9,827 nucleotides of DNA from CAYSAA01 sp964428905 (GCA_964428905.1 CAYSAA010000211.1:1-9827); one strand, 5' to 3'. Positions 1 through 7,408 are shown, counted from the stretch's first letter. Program-made: numbers and translations. Notes: generated by a model not told the origin, from the letters alone.

Positions 1-94
1 ATATTTCTAAGCAATACAACTGCCTGCTTTGGACTTCAGGTAAAAAATGATCCTATGGCTTATCTTAATCTTTTTTATGGTAAAACCATTTTAT

Positions 95-238
95 TTAACC
101 ATGAAAAAGTCCGGACATAACGACCAGTTGTTCCTGGGCTTGAATCCCCAATTCTCTCCTCAGTTTTGCCGGTATTACAATTTGTCCTCTTTTGCCATCT
201 GTTACTGTAGTGAAGTAAAAATCCGAATTTTTGGTCAT
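95..238 (-). CDS. Short AbrB/SpoVT-family DNA-binding protein, probably truncated
   Basis: The frame reads 47 residues beginning MTKNSDFYFTTVT, followed by GKRGQIVIPAKLRRELGI. This is the hallmark of the SpoVT/AbrB swapped-hairpin DNA-binding fold (G-Q-I-V-I-P, then a short helix). Family members are dimeric transcription regulators of roughly 80 residues or more. Here the frame ends in TAA after LVVMSGLFHG, so the last strand of the fold and the usual C-terminal part are missing. Reading past the stop gives IKWFYHKKD and then another stop, which resembles the lost strand and suggests a nonsense mutation. GAGGAG at 247-252 lies 8 bases before the chosen ATG and only 2 before an in-frame ATG at 242-244, so the inner start is preferred. 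Its place after mfd matches spoVT of B. subtilis. It could be a decaying pseudogene or a genuinely minimal protein. Confidence 0.6.
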   Translation of the reverse strand: MTKNSDFYFTTVTDGKRGQIVIPAKLRRELGIQAQEQLVVMSGLFHG

Positions 239-246
239 GTTCATAA

Positions 247-252
247 CTCCTC
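247..252 (-). promoter_or_regulatory. Shine-Dalgarno site of the AbrB-like gene
   Basis: The minus strand reads GAGGAG. It is spaced 8 bases from the ATG at 236-238 and 2 bases from the ATG at 242-244, which decides for the inner start. The first bases of this site directly follow or overlap the TGA of the upstream mini-ORF (251-295). Confidence 0.6.
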
Positions 253-295
253 AATGACAAAATAGATGATATTTCATCCATTTCATACTTTTCAT
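251..295 (-). CDS. Possible 14-codon leader peptide upstream of the AbrB-like gene
   Basis: The minus strand carries ATG followed by 13 sense codons and TGA (MKSMKWMKYHLFCH). A GAGG stands 9 bases upstream (305-308), and the TGA runs straight into the GAGGAG of the next gene. This arrangement allows translational coupling. The peptide has no recognised family. Against it: short ORFs with a GAGG arise easily by chance in AT-rich spacers, and a transcript from the nearby extended -10 box would begin almost at this GAGG. Confidence 0.25.
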   Translation of the reverse strand: MKSMKWMKYHLFCH

Positions 296-314
296 ATTTA
301 TTTTCCTCAAGATG

Positions 315-323
315 ATTATATCA
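315..323 (-). promoter_or_regulatory. Extended -10 promoter (TGATATAAT) for the AbrB-like gene
   Basis: The minus strand reads TGA directly followed by TATAAT, a full extended -10 element, just after the mfd stop codon. No good -35 box lies 16 to 18 bases upstream, but extended -10 promoters often lack one. The predicted start of transcription is near 308, about 70 bases before the AbrB-like ATG. Identified by eye only. Confidence 0.4.
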
Positions 324-333
324 CCTAGGTCAA

Positions 334-3300
334 TCAATCTGTATGGGCAAGAATTTTATCCAAAAAACGACGGCTCTGATTCAGAATAGCACTTGAATCA
401 ACAGACTCATTTCCGGTTTCTGATCGCAATCTTAGTTCATAATTTGACCCTTTGCTGTAATGCTGAATCATAGGGTCATTGGTAATTATCTTTTTTAATT
501 TGCTATCCATGGATGTACCTGGTGAGTATTGAAAGGAGAAATAACGAGGTGTAATCCGGATTTTTGTGACACCCTGTTCTTTTAATTTTAATTTCAGATT
601 AATGATAGCGAGTAAATTATGAACCTCCTGGGGATATGGACCATAAATATCCTGTAATTCTCCAGTGATATCAAGTAGTTCGCTTTCTGTTTTTATCTGG
701 CTTAGTTTCTGATAATAAATAATTCTTTTTTCCGAGTCAGAAATATAGTGATTCGGAATATAACTATCCAACCTGACCTCTATCTCGGGTTCTTTTTCAT
801 ATTCTTTATGCTTTCCAGACTCAATTTGTTTTAGTTCATCAATACTATCCTCCAATAACTGGCAATAAAAATTGAAACCAATTTCACTGACAAAACCATG
901 TTGTTCTTTTCCTAATAAATTACCTGCTCCTCTTATTTCCAAATCACGCATAGCCAGACGAAAACCCGAACCTAAATCACTGAATTCGCTGATTGCCTGC
1001 AGACGCTTTCTGGCGTTGTCAGTCAATAAGCCCTTAGAGGGATAAAGTAAATAGGCATAAGCCCTTCGATCGGCACGCCCCACACGTCCACGAAGCTGAT
1101 AGAGCTGTGCCAGCCCAAATTGATGTGCCTCATCAATAATGATAGTATTGACATTGGGAATATCCAAACCAATCTCAATAATGGTTGTACAAACCAATAT
1201 ATCATATTTTCTATTGAGAAAATCTACCATTATATTTTCCAATTGCTCTTCCGGCATCTGACCATGGGCAGTTACAATCCTGGCTTCCGGCATCATCTCT
1301 TTTAATTTATCAGCGGTATAATCGATATCCTGGACACGATTATGAACATAATAAACCTGTCCGCCTCTCTCTATTTCGCGCCTGATTGCCTCCTTAATAA
1401 TTCCTTCTGTTTTTTCTCTCAAATAGGTAATAATCGGCAAACGAAGTTCTGGCGGGGTATTCATAATGCTCATTTCTCTTACTCCGATTAATGAGAAATA
1501 TAATGTTCTGGGAATGGGGGTTGCCGTTAAGGTAAGTGAATCAACCTGTTCCTTTAATTTTTTAATTCGTTCTTTATGGATAACACCAAAACGCTGCTCT
1601 TCATCTACCACCAGTAACCCCAAATCATTAAAAACAATATCCTGCTGAACAAGACGATGGGTTCCTATAACGATATCAATTTTCCCCTCTTTCAAGTCAG
1701 CAATAATTTCCTGCTGATCCTTCTTAGATTTGAATCGAGAAAGCATTTCAATTTTCACCGGAAAAGGTTTCATCCTTTCGGTAAAATTTTCCCAGTGCTG
1801 TTGTGCCAAAATCGTGGTAGGTGCCAAAATTGCCACCTGCTTACTGTCCATCACTGCTTTGAAGGCCGCCCTGATGGCAATTTCAGTCTTGCCATACCCA
1901 ACATCACCACAGATTAACCTCTCCATAGGTTGAGTTGATTCCATATCTTTTTTAACATCGAGTAAAGCTTTCCCCTGATCGGGTGTTTCTTCAAAGGGAA
2001 AAGCCATTTCCAACTCCTGCTGCCATACAGAATCATGGGAAAAAGAAAACCCCTGAATACTTTTTCTCTTTCTATACAGCTCAAACAATTCTCTGGCCAT
2101 TTTTTGAATAGATGCCCTTACTCTCCTCTTAACTCTATTCCAGGAACTACCTCCCAACCGATAAAGCTTTGGTGGCTGTCCTCCCACTCCAATATACTTA
2201 TGAACCAAATTTAACTGATCCACGGGCACATAGAGCTCATCATCGGCAGCATATTTTATCAAAAGATAATCCTTACAAACCCCCTCTCTTTCCCGTGCCT
2301 GAATTCCGACATAACGGCCGATACCATGTTGTATGTGAACGACATAATCTCCAACTTTCAACTCATCAGTTTGATAGAAAGGTTTCCCCTGATATTTTTT
2401 AGTCCGATAACTCTTGTCCCTTTCCCTGCCGAATATTTCCTGATCAGTGATGACTAAAAGTTGTAGAGAGGGAATTGAAAACCCATAATTGACCTGTCCA
2501 TAACTTAAACAAATACTGCCAGGCTGACATTCTGCTTCAATTAAAGGCATCAGATTATAATCCTGAATACCTCGATCATCAAATATTTCGGACATACGCA
2601 TTGCTCTTCCTTTATTACCGGTAAGTACCAGAATATTTTTCTTTTCCTGCTGCCATCTTGTTACATCTGCAAAGAATAAATCCAGTTTCCCAAAATAATT
2701 TCGAGTTGAATCAGTTGCAACTTTATATTCTGGTACATGGTACTGATCCTCTTTATCTTCTCCCCACCGCTCCAGGGTAATAAGCTGATTTTTTTGATAC
2801 AGTAATTCTCTAACCTGTTTCCAAGGCAAATAGTAATGCTGAGGTGGCAAAATTCCTTGCATATCAATCTTCTGTTTTTGTAGATAACATTTTTGGGTTT
2901 CTATTTCAAATTCTTTAACTGTCTTTTCCAATTCTGAATATTGCAGAATCATGATATCTGTCTCTGAAGGTAAATAATCAAAAAAATTACCTGCCTCCAT
3001 TGTTTTGTCATGTAACGGGTTATCCAGCTCTCTTTGGGGATAAAGTAAAATCTCATCTGTTTTCTTGATAGAACGCTGAGATTCTGGATTAAAGAAACGG
3101 ATTGATTCGATGCGATTCCCATTCAGCTCTACCCTGATGGGATTTTCCTCGGTAAAAGGAAATAAATCAATAATGCCTCCGCGTTGACTGAACTGACCTT
3201 GACTTTCAATCATATGGGATGATTGATAACCCTGATTAATCAAGTAATTTAAAAAAACTTTCGGCAACAGCTGTCCTGACTTTTTTAATTTCCAATACTG

Positions 3301-3762
3301 GTTATAAAAATTCTGGCAGGTCATTATCCTGGGCAATATTGCCCGGTAACTGCTTACAATAATAAGTGGTGAAGAATATTTCTGTTTACTGCAAAAATAT
3401 TTTTTCTGCAAAAAAGCCAAGGTGGAGAGAACTTTCATTCTCTGTTCCATGATATGGATATCTCTGGTAACATCCTCGTAAGGCAGCACTTCAAAAGAAG
3501 GGAAAGTAAAAATATGTTTATTTTCCTGCAAACCGGTAAAGCTAATAATATCCTGAAAAAAATGGAGTGCGCTTTCCGTATCCGGAGTGAGTACAAGCAA
3601 AGATGGATTTGTGCTTCTCTTCGAAGCCAGGGCGGAAATAAAAAAAGAAATGGCACTTGCCTGCAATCCCTTTACATTCAAACGTTTATTTTTTTTCTCT
3701 TGGAAATCGTATAAAAAATGTTTATAAACAGGACTTTTAGTCCATAGTTGTTTTAATTTCAT
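334..3762 (-). CDS. mfd: Transcription-repair coupling factor Mfd
   Basis: The 1142-residue protein is full length for Mfd, the ATP-driven translocase that removes RNA polymerase stalled at DNA damage and recruits UvrA. The N-terminal part (about 1-350) is UvrB-like, with RGGIIDLFPF near residue 192. The RNA-polymerase-interaction region follows around 465-530 (DYVVHIQHGIGRYVGI). The translocase core then shows Walker A GDVGYGKTE near 616, DEEQRFGV near 719 and TATPIPRT near 745. It ends with TTIIEIGLDIPN and QLRGRVGR near 891, including the family's TRG-type region, and a C-terminal TRCF domain. No frameshift or missing motif is apparent. The start is ATG with only a weak upstream GGGTG. It lies 118 bases after pfkA and is preceded by its own TATAAT box and a hairpin. 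Confidence 0.97.
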   Translation of the reverse strand: MKLKQLWTKSPVYKHFLYDFQEKKNKRLNVKGLQASAISFFISALASKRSTNPSLLVLTPDTESALHFFQDIISFTGLQENKHIFTFPSFEVLPYEDVTRDIHIMEQRMKVLSTLAFLQKKYFCSKQKYSSPLIIVSSYRAILPRIMTCQNFYNQYWKLKKSGQLLPKVFLNYLINQGYQSSHMIESQGQFSQRGGIIDLFPFTEENPIRVELNGNRIESIRFFNPESQRSIKKTDEILLYPQRELDNPLHDKTMEAGNFFDYLPSETDIMILQYSELEKTVKEFEIETQKCYLQKQKIDMQGILPPQHYYLPWKQVRELLYQKNQLITLERWGEDKEDQYHVPEYKVATDSTRNYFGKLDLFFADVTRWQQEKKNILVLTGNKGRAMRMSEIFDDRGIQDYNLMPLIEAECQPGSICLSYGQVNYGFSIPSLQLLVITDQEIFGRERDKSYRTKKYQGKPFYQTDELKVGDYVVHIQHGIGRYVGIQAREREGVCKDYLLIKYAADDELYVPVDQLNLVHKYIGVGGQPPKLYRLGGSSWNRVKRRVRASIQKMARELFELYRKRKSIQGFSFSHDSVWQQELEMAFPFEETPDQGKALLDVKKDMESTQPMERLICGDVGYGKTEIAIRAAFKAVMDSKQVAILAPTTILAQQHWENFTERMKPFPVKIEMLSRFKSKKDQQEIIADLKEGKIDIVIGTHRLVQQDIVFNDLGLLVVDEEQRFGVIHKERIKKLKEQVDSLTLTATPIPRTLYFSLIGVREMSIMNTPPELRLPIITYLREKTEGIIKEAIRREIERGGQVYYVHNRVQDIDYTADKLKEMMPEARIVTAHGQMPEEQLENIMVDFLNRKYDILVCTTIIEIGLDIPNVNTIIIDEAHQFGLAQLYQLRGRVGRADRRAYAYLLYPSKGLLTDNARKRLQAISEFSDLGSGFRLAMRDLEIRGAGNLLGKEQHGFVSEIGFNFYCQLLEDSIDELKQIESGKHKEYEKEPEIEVRLDSYIPNHYISDSEKRIIYYQKLSQIKTESELLDITGELQDIYGPYPQEVHNLLAIINLKLKLKEQGVTKIRITPRYFSFQYSPGTSMDSKLKKIITNDPMIQHYSKGSNYELRLRSETGNESVDSSAILNQSRRFLDKILAHTD

Positions 3763-3776
3763 TTTATGACACCCGG

Positions 3777-3809
3777 AAAAGAAAAGACTTTGAATTTAAT
3801 CAAAGCCTT
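3777..3809 (-). terminator. Terminator-like hairpin in the pfkA-mfd spacer
   Basis: Arms at 3784-3793 and 3800-3809 pair over 10 base pairs, with one G-U in the minus-strand RNA and a 6-base loop. The RNA then reads UUCUUUU (3777-3783). This is a plausible intrinsic terminator, but it ends only 14 bases before the mfd ATG. Any mfd transcript started upstream must therefore read through it, so it may be partial, an attenuator, or a 5' stabilising stem. Confidence 0.5.
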
Positions 3810-3818
3810 AATTGATTT

Positions 3819-3824
3819 ATTATA
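3819..3824 (-). promoter_or_regulatory. Consensus -10 box (TATAAT) upstream of mfd
   Basis: The minus strand reads TATAAT in the pfkA-mfd spacer. The best -35 candidate at 17-base spacing is only TTTTAA, three of six matches. Transcription would start near 3812, so the first bases of the RNA would be the hairpin at 3784-3809. The region is very AT-rich, so a chance match is possible. Confidence 0.35.
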
Positions 3825-3861
3825 CTATTGTTTTGCTATTTTTAAAATTTTATATGATGAC

Positions 3862-3882
3862 AGCATTACCAAATTTAATGCT
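3862..3882 (-). repeat. Inverted repeat over the pfkA stop codon
   Basis: AGCATTA (3862-3868) and TAATGCT (3876-3882) are perfect 7-base arms around a 7-base loop. The arm includes two bases of the pfkA TAG. It is AT-rich and has no good U tract after it, so it is at best a weak 3'-end hairpin. Confidence 0.35.
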
Positions 3883-4846
3883 ATCGAGCCAGAATAGTTG
3901 CTAATTCATACATAGATTTGCGAAGCTTTTTCTTTTGAGCTAAAACATCTGCTAAAGGAATAATTTTTGTCTTATTCCCCGATAAACCAACCATATGATG
4001 ATCCTGGTTCTTTAACAATTCTTCTACTGCTTCAGAACCTAGCCGGCTACCCAGGATACGATCAAATGCTGAAGGGGAACCACCACGCTGTAAATGCCCT
4101 AATATGGTTACCCGCATCTTAAAACCAATATGATCTTCCATCAATTGTCCAATTTTATACACATCGCCTGCTCCTTCTGCTACCAGTATAATACAGTGGG
4201 ATTTTCCTCGTTGATATCCTTTTTTTAATTGATCGCTTATCTCTTCCAAGTCATCGGGAAATTCAGGAATAATCACAGCTTCCACTCCACCGGCAATACC
4301 GCTCATCAGTGCAAGGTAACCGGATTCTCTGCCCATAACCTCTATCACAAATGCCCGGCGATGAGATGATGCAGTATCTTTGATTTTATCAATTGCGGAA
4401 ATAACGGTATTTAAGGCAGTATCTACACCAATACACATATCTGTACCATAGAGGTCATTATCGATAGTGGCAGGAATCCCCATCACCGGAAATCCCTCCA
4501 GTTGAAAAAGGTCCAGAGCACCAGCCATGGAACCATCTCCTCCGATCACCACCAGTGCATCAATCTGGTTTTCTCTTAGAATATTGGCAGCCTTACTAAC
4601 CCCGGATTTCGTCTTAAACTCTTCACTACGGGAAGTCATCAAAAGTGTCCCTCCATGCTGCATAATTCCTCCCACACTTTTAAGGTTAAGCGATAATAAG
4701 TTTCGCTCCAATAGTCCCTGGTAACCACATTGGATGCCAATCACCTCAAGATTGTGATGGATGCCGGTACGAACGACTGCTCGAATGGCTGCATTCATTC
4801 CCGGAGAATCTCCTCCGCTGGTTAAAACTGCAATCTTATTAATCAT
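3881..4846 (-). CDS. pfkA: ATP-dependent 6-phosphofructokinase
   Basis: The 321-residue protein has the usual length of bacterial PfkA, which phosphorylates fructose 6-phosphate to fructose 1,6-bisphosphate in glycolysis. The N-terminal nucleotide motif is TSGGDSPGMNAAIR (9-22). GGDGS at 102-106 carries Gly where pyrophosphate-dependent enzymes have Asp, which indicates ATP use. The catalytic PATIDND is at 125-131 with the base Asp129. Substrate residues follow in MGRESGY (171-177) and HLQRGG (251-256). Ala126 replaces the more common Gly of PGTIDND but is still small, unlike the Lys of PPi enzymes. The ATG has an AAGG 6 bases upstream. It sits between pth and mfd, where B. subtilis has yabK, and spacers of 108 and 118 bases could hold separate control signals. 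Confidence 0.96.
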   Translation of the reverse strand: MINKIAVLTSGGDSPGMNAAIRAVVRTGIHHNLEVIGIQCGYQGLLERNLLSLNLKSVGGIMQHGGTLLMTSRSEEFKTKSGVSKAANILRENQIDALVVIGGDGSMAGALDLFQLEGFPVMGIPATIDNDLYGTDMCIGVDTALNTVISAIDKIKDTASSHRRAFVIEVMGRESGYLALMSGIAGGVEAVIIPEFPDDLEEISDQLKKGYQRGKSHCIILVAEGAGDVYKIGQLMEDHIGFKMRVTILGHLQRGGSPSAFDRILGSRLGSEAVEELLKNQDHHMVGLSGNKTKIIPLADVLAQKKKLRKSMYELATILAR

Positions 4847-4872
4847 TCTCTACCTTCTTATTTTGTATTTAT

Positions 4873-4891
4873 GCATCAAGCATCCTGATGC
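4873..4891 (-). repeat. Inverted repeat in the pfkA leader
   Basis: GCATCA (4873-4878) and TGATGC (4886-4891) pair perfectly around 7 bases. A competing hairpin AGCAT/ATGCT (4879-4883 with 4888-4892) overlaps it. No U tract follows in the minus-strand RNA, so it does not look like a terminator. The function is unknown; it lies about 26 bases before the pfkA ATG. Confidence 0.3.
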
Positions 4892-4954
4892 TATATTTTT
4901 TTAATTCTACATACTTCCCAGTTTTTAGTTTTTCGTGATTAGTTTTTATAAAAT

Positions 4955-5578
4955 TCAGGAGTTATCTAAATTCAGATTCTTGTTCTGATAAGTAGTTTGA
5001 TCATCTGACTGATTGTACTGTCTCATGACATAATCATAATCAAAATCAAAAATATCTTCTATTGCCTTTACCGCACGTTCCACGACATTTTCTAAAACTT
5101 TTTCTTCTTCCGGTAAAAATTGTGATAAAACAAAGGAAGAATAATCCAAATGATGTAATAATACATCATTCCTTATTCCAATGCGTAAACGCGGAAATTC
5201 CATAGTTTTCAGAGATTGGATAATAGAATCAACACCACGATGACCACCTGAACTCCCACTACGACGAACCCTCATCCTACCCAGAGGGAGATTAATATCA
5301 TCATAGATAACTAACAACTGTTTGCTGTCAATATCATAATAATTTAAAATTCCTGCCACTGCTCTACCACTTAAATTCATAAAAGTCTGTGGTTTAGCAA
5401 GTATAACCTTTTGCCTTTTCAGGTGATGTTGAATAATCTGGGAAAAAAAATTTTTCTTCCACTTTTTTTCAGCACCTATATTTTTGGTAGCAAATACTTC
5501 CAAAACCCTAAACCCGATATTGTGCCTGGTAAAACAGTATTGAGTCCCCGGATTTCCAAGTCCCACAATTAACTTCAC
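4955..5578 (-). CDS. pth: Peptidyl-tRNA hydrolase
   Basis: The 207-residue protein recycles peptidyl-tRNAs released from stalled ribosomes by cleaving the ester bond between peptide and tRNA. The N-terminus MKLIVGLGNPG, then RHNIGF with catalytic His19 and Asn20, MNLSG (67-71, Asn68) and IYDDINLPLG with Asp93 are the complete Pth active-site set. GGHRG follows near residue 114. The family is usually about 185-200 residues; the extra C-terminal stretch (roughly 190-207) is rich in N, Q and D. The start codon is GTG. A TAA stands in frame four codons upstream and no ATG alternative exists, with AAGG 10 bases before it. It follows rplY by 43 bases, as in the B. subtilis ctc-spoVC pair, and probably shares its transcript. 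Confidence 0.96.
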   Translation of the reverse strand: MKLIVGLGNPGTQYCFTRHNIGFRVLEVFATKNIGAEKKWKKNFFSQIIQHHLKRQKVILAKPQTFMNLSGRAVAGILNYYDIDSKQLLVIYDDINLPLGRMRVRRSGSSGGHRGVDSIIQSLKTMEFPRLRIGIRNDVLLHHLDYSSFVLSQFLPEEEKVLENVVERAVKAIEDIFDFDYDYVMRQYNQSDDQTTYQNKNLNLDNS

Positions 5579-5621
5579 ATCATCACAACCTTAGCATTTA
5601 ACATTATTCAGGCCTAAATTT

Positions 5622-6326
5622 TTATTTCTCCTCTTTCTCTTTCTTTTCTTTCTTTTCTTTCTTTTCTTCTCCCTGTACTTCTTTTGCTTTTACTTCTTCC
5701 TCTTCCTCGCCTTCAGCAGCCTCTTCTACTTCTTCTTCAGCAACTTCTTCTTCTTTGGTGGGGGCGATTACTGAGGCAATAGTGCGGTCAACATCAGTAA
5801 CTAATTTCACATCTTTAGGTAACTCTATATCCCCCAATGATAAGACGTCATTGAATCCCAATTGACTAATATCAACGGTAATTGCTTCCGGCGCATCTGC
5901 AGGTAAACATTCTACTTCAATTTCTCTTAAGGAGATATCCAGTATTCCGCCTTCCTTAATTCCTTTAGGTTCCCCATCCAGAACAAGAGGTACCTGTAAA
6001 GTAATTTTTTCTTTCATAGTAACACCATAGAAATCAAAATGATTGATTCTCTTCTGTAATGAATCGTACTGGAAATCCTTAATAACAGCTAAACGTGTAA
6101 CATCCTTTACACCATCTTTTTTTATCTGCAAATTAATAATTCCACGAGAATGTTTTTTATCAGATAAAAAATGGTGCAATTCCTTTTCAGGTATTTTCAG
6201 CAAAATGCTATCTTTATCATGAGGAGAATAGAGTATACCCGGAACATAGCCTGAATTCCTGAGCTTTTTGCTTTCTTCTTTCCCTTTTTTATTTCTGCTT
6301 TCAACCTCTAATTTTATTCGCTTCAT
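5622..6326 (-). CDS. rplY: 50S ribosomal protein L25, Ctc/TL5 type, with charged tail
   Basis: The 234-residue protein has the two-domain TL5/Ctc form of L25, which binds 5S rRNA in the large subunit. The N-terminal 5S-binding domain covers about 1-95, with RNSGYVPGILYSP at 23-35 typical of the family. The C-terminal TL5 domain covers about 96-190, including VPLVLDGEPKGIKEGG and LREIEVECLPADAPEAI. Residues from about 191 onward form a low-complexity tail, first Glu/Ala rich and then repeated Lys/Glu. This is the usual acidic tail position but longer than many and lysine-rich at its end. The start ATG has GGAGG 10 bases upstream. It follows prs, as ctc does in B. subtilis. I found no SigB-like promoter in front of it. 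Confidence 0.95.
   Translation of the reverse strand: MKRIKLEVESRNKKGKEESKKLRNSGYVPGILYSPHDKDSILLKIPEKELHHFLSDKKHSRGIINLQIKKDGVKDVTRLAVIKDFQYDSLQKRINHFDFYGVTMKEKITLQVPLVLDGEPKGIKEGGILDISLREIEVECLPADAPEAITVDISQLGFNDVLSLGDIELPKDVKLVTDVDRTIASVIAPTKEEEVAEEEVEEAAEGEEEEEVKAKEVQGEEKKEKKEKKEKEEK
5640..5666 (-). repeat. 9-base tandem repeat encoding the Lys/Glu tail of L25
   Basis: Three perfect copies of TTTCTTTTC (plus strand) encode the EKK repeats at the L25 C-terminus, with imperfect copies on either side. The 9-base unit means that gain or loss of a unit keeps the reading frame, so tail length could vary without destroying the protein. Confidence 0.8.
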
Positions 6327-6390
6327 ATTCGGTTTCCCTCCGCTTCTTTATCTATTTTAATGATATAAGTTTATGTTTGTAGATTTTAAA

Positions 6391-6405
6391 AATATAATTT
6401 ATATT
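6391..6405. repeat. Perfect AT-only palindrome in the prs-rplY spacer
   Basis: AATATAA, one base, then TTATATT. The minus-strand RNA continues into UUUU, so it might form a weak 3'-end hairpin for prs or serve as an AT-rich protein-binding site. The 112-base spacer is almost entirely A and T, so a chance palindrome cannot be excluded. No convincing promoter for rplY was seen here. Confidence 0.3.
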
Positions 6406-6438
6406 CAAACCACTTAACATTTATATTTATTTATCTAT

Positions 6439-7401
6439 TTATCTAAATAATTCGCTAATTGACGTATTGTTATGAATACGTTTGATTGATTCTGCAAATA
6501 ATTTTGCCACCGACAAAATCTTAATACATGCTATTTTCTTTTCATTAGGAATGGGTATGGTATTCGTTACGACTACTTCCTTAAATAAGTTTTCCTGCCA
6601 GTATTTCTCTAATCTTTGCCTGGCCGGTCCGGCAAAGATCGGGTGTGTAGCACAAACATAAACTTCCTTTGCCCCGGCATTTAATACTGCCTGACTCCCT
6701 TTGATGACAGAACCGGCTGTATCAATCATATCATCGACAATAATAGCAGTTTTTCCCTTAACACTTCCCACTATATGCATAATTTCCACATTGGTATCAG
6801 AAGCACGGTATTTATCGATAATAGCAATTGGCTTTTTTAGGCGACCGGCAAAATTTCTGGCACGGGCGGTTCCTCCTACATCAGGAGACACAACAACCAC
6901 TCCCGACAAATCAATACCTTTGAAATAATCAGACAATATTGGGCCAGCTTCCAGATGATCAACTGGAATATCAAAAAATCCCTGGATTTGACCGGCGTGT
7001 AAATCCATGGTTAAAACACGATCTGCGCCTGCCTGTACCAGTAAATTGGCAACTAACTTGGCAGTAATCGGCTCACGCGGACGAGTTTTCCTATCCTGCC
7101 TGGCATAACTATAATAAGGCATCACAGCAGTAATGCGCTCGGCAGAGGCTCTATGAAGTGCATCAATCATCACCAGTAGTTCCATCAGATGTTCATGAAC
7201 TGGATGACAGGTCGGTTGTATTACAAATACATCTTGCCCTCTGACATTCTCATCAATTTTAACATGCAATTCACCATCGGGAAATTTAGAAACCTCAGCC
7301 TCACCTAATTCTATCCCTAAATGTGAAACAATTTCTTTCGCCAATAACGGATTAGCATTTCCCGAAAAAACCTTTAATTCTTTATGTGAATATGCAATCA
7401 A
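6439..7401 (-). CDS. prs: Ribose-phosphate pyrophosphokinase (PRPP synthase)
   Basis: The 320-residue protein makes PRPP from ribose 5-phosphate and ATP for purine, pyrimidine, histidine and NAD synthesis. The ATP-binding and catalytic stretch YARQDRKTRPREPITAK lies at 99-115, and MDLHAGQIQGFFDIP with His135 at 132-146. SPDVGGTARAR is at 172-182. The flexible catalytic loop has Lys197 and Arg199 in KYR, where the family usually has KRR; both catalytic residues are kept. The PRPP loop is VDDMIDTAGS (222-231). The start is TTG, fixed by AGGAGG 7 bases upstream at 7409-7414. It lies 33 bases after glmU, so the two are almost certainly cotranscribed, as gcaD-prs is in B. subtilis. Confidence 0.97.
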   Translation of the reverse strand: MIAYSHKELKVFSGNANPLLAKEIVSHLGIELGEAEVSKFPDGELHVKIDENVRGQDVFVIQPTCHPVHEHLMELLVMIDALHRASAERITAVMPYYSYARQDRKTRPREPITAKLVANLLVQAGADRVLTMDLHAGQIQGFFDIPVDHLEAGPILSDYFKGIDLSGVVVVSPDVGGTARARNFAGRLKKPIAIIDKYRASDTNVEIMHIVGSVKGKTAIIVDDMIDTAGSVIKGSQAVLNAGAKEVYVCATHPIFAGPARQRLEKYWQENLFKEVVVTNTIPIPNEKKIACIKILSVAKLFAESIKRIHNNTSISELFR

Positions 7402-7408
7402 ATTTTTG

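Noticed and set aside
79..91. Plus-strand hairpin ATGGT/ACCAT followed by T-rich sequence
   Set aside because: Five base pairs, mostly A/T, with a three-base loop, and no plus-strand gene to terminate.
1..94. Start of a further gene at the left edge
   Set aside because: All three minus-strand frames carry stops in this stretch and no start with a ribosome site is visible; I see no supported feature here.
75..281. 68-codon minus-strand ORF at the left end
   Set aside because: It overlaps the AbrB-like frame in another phase, has no recognisable motif, and the AbrB-like frame shows a clear family signature.
1657..1933. Plus-strand ORFs inside mfd
   Set aside because: They are antisense shadows of the conserved Mfd translocase core, with no motifs of their own.
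6327..6438. SigB-type promoter before rplY, as for ctc of B. subtilis
   Set aside because: GTTT is present but there is no GGGTAT-like -10 at a suitable distance.
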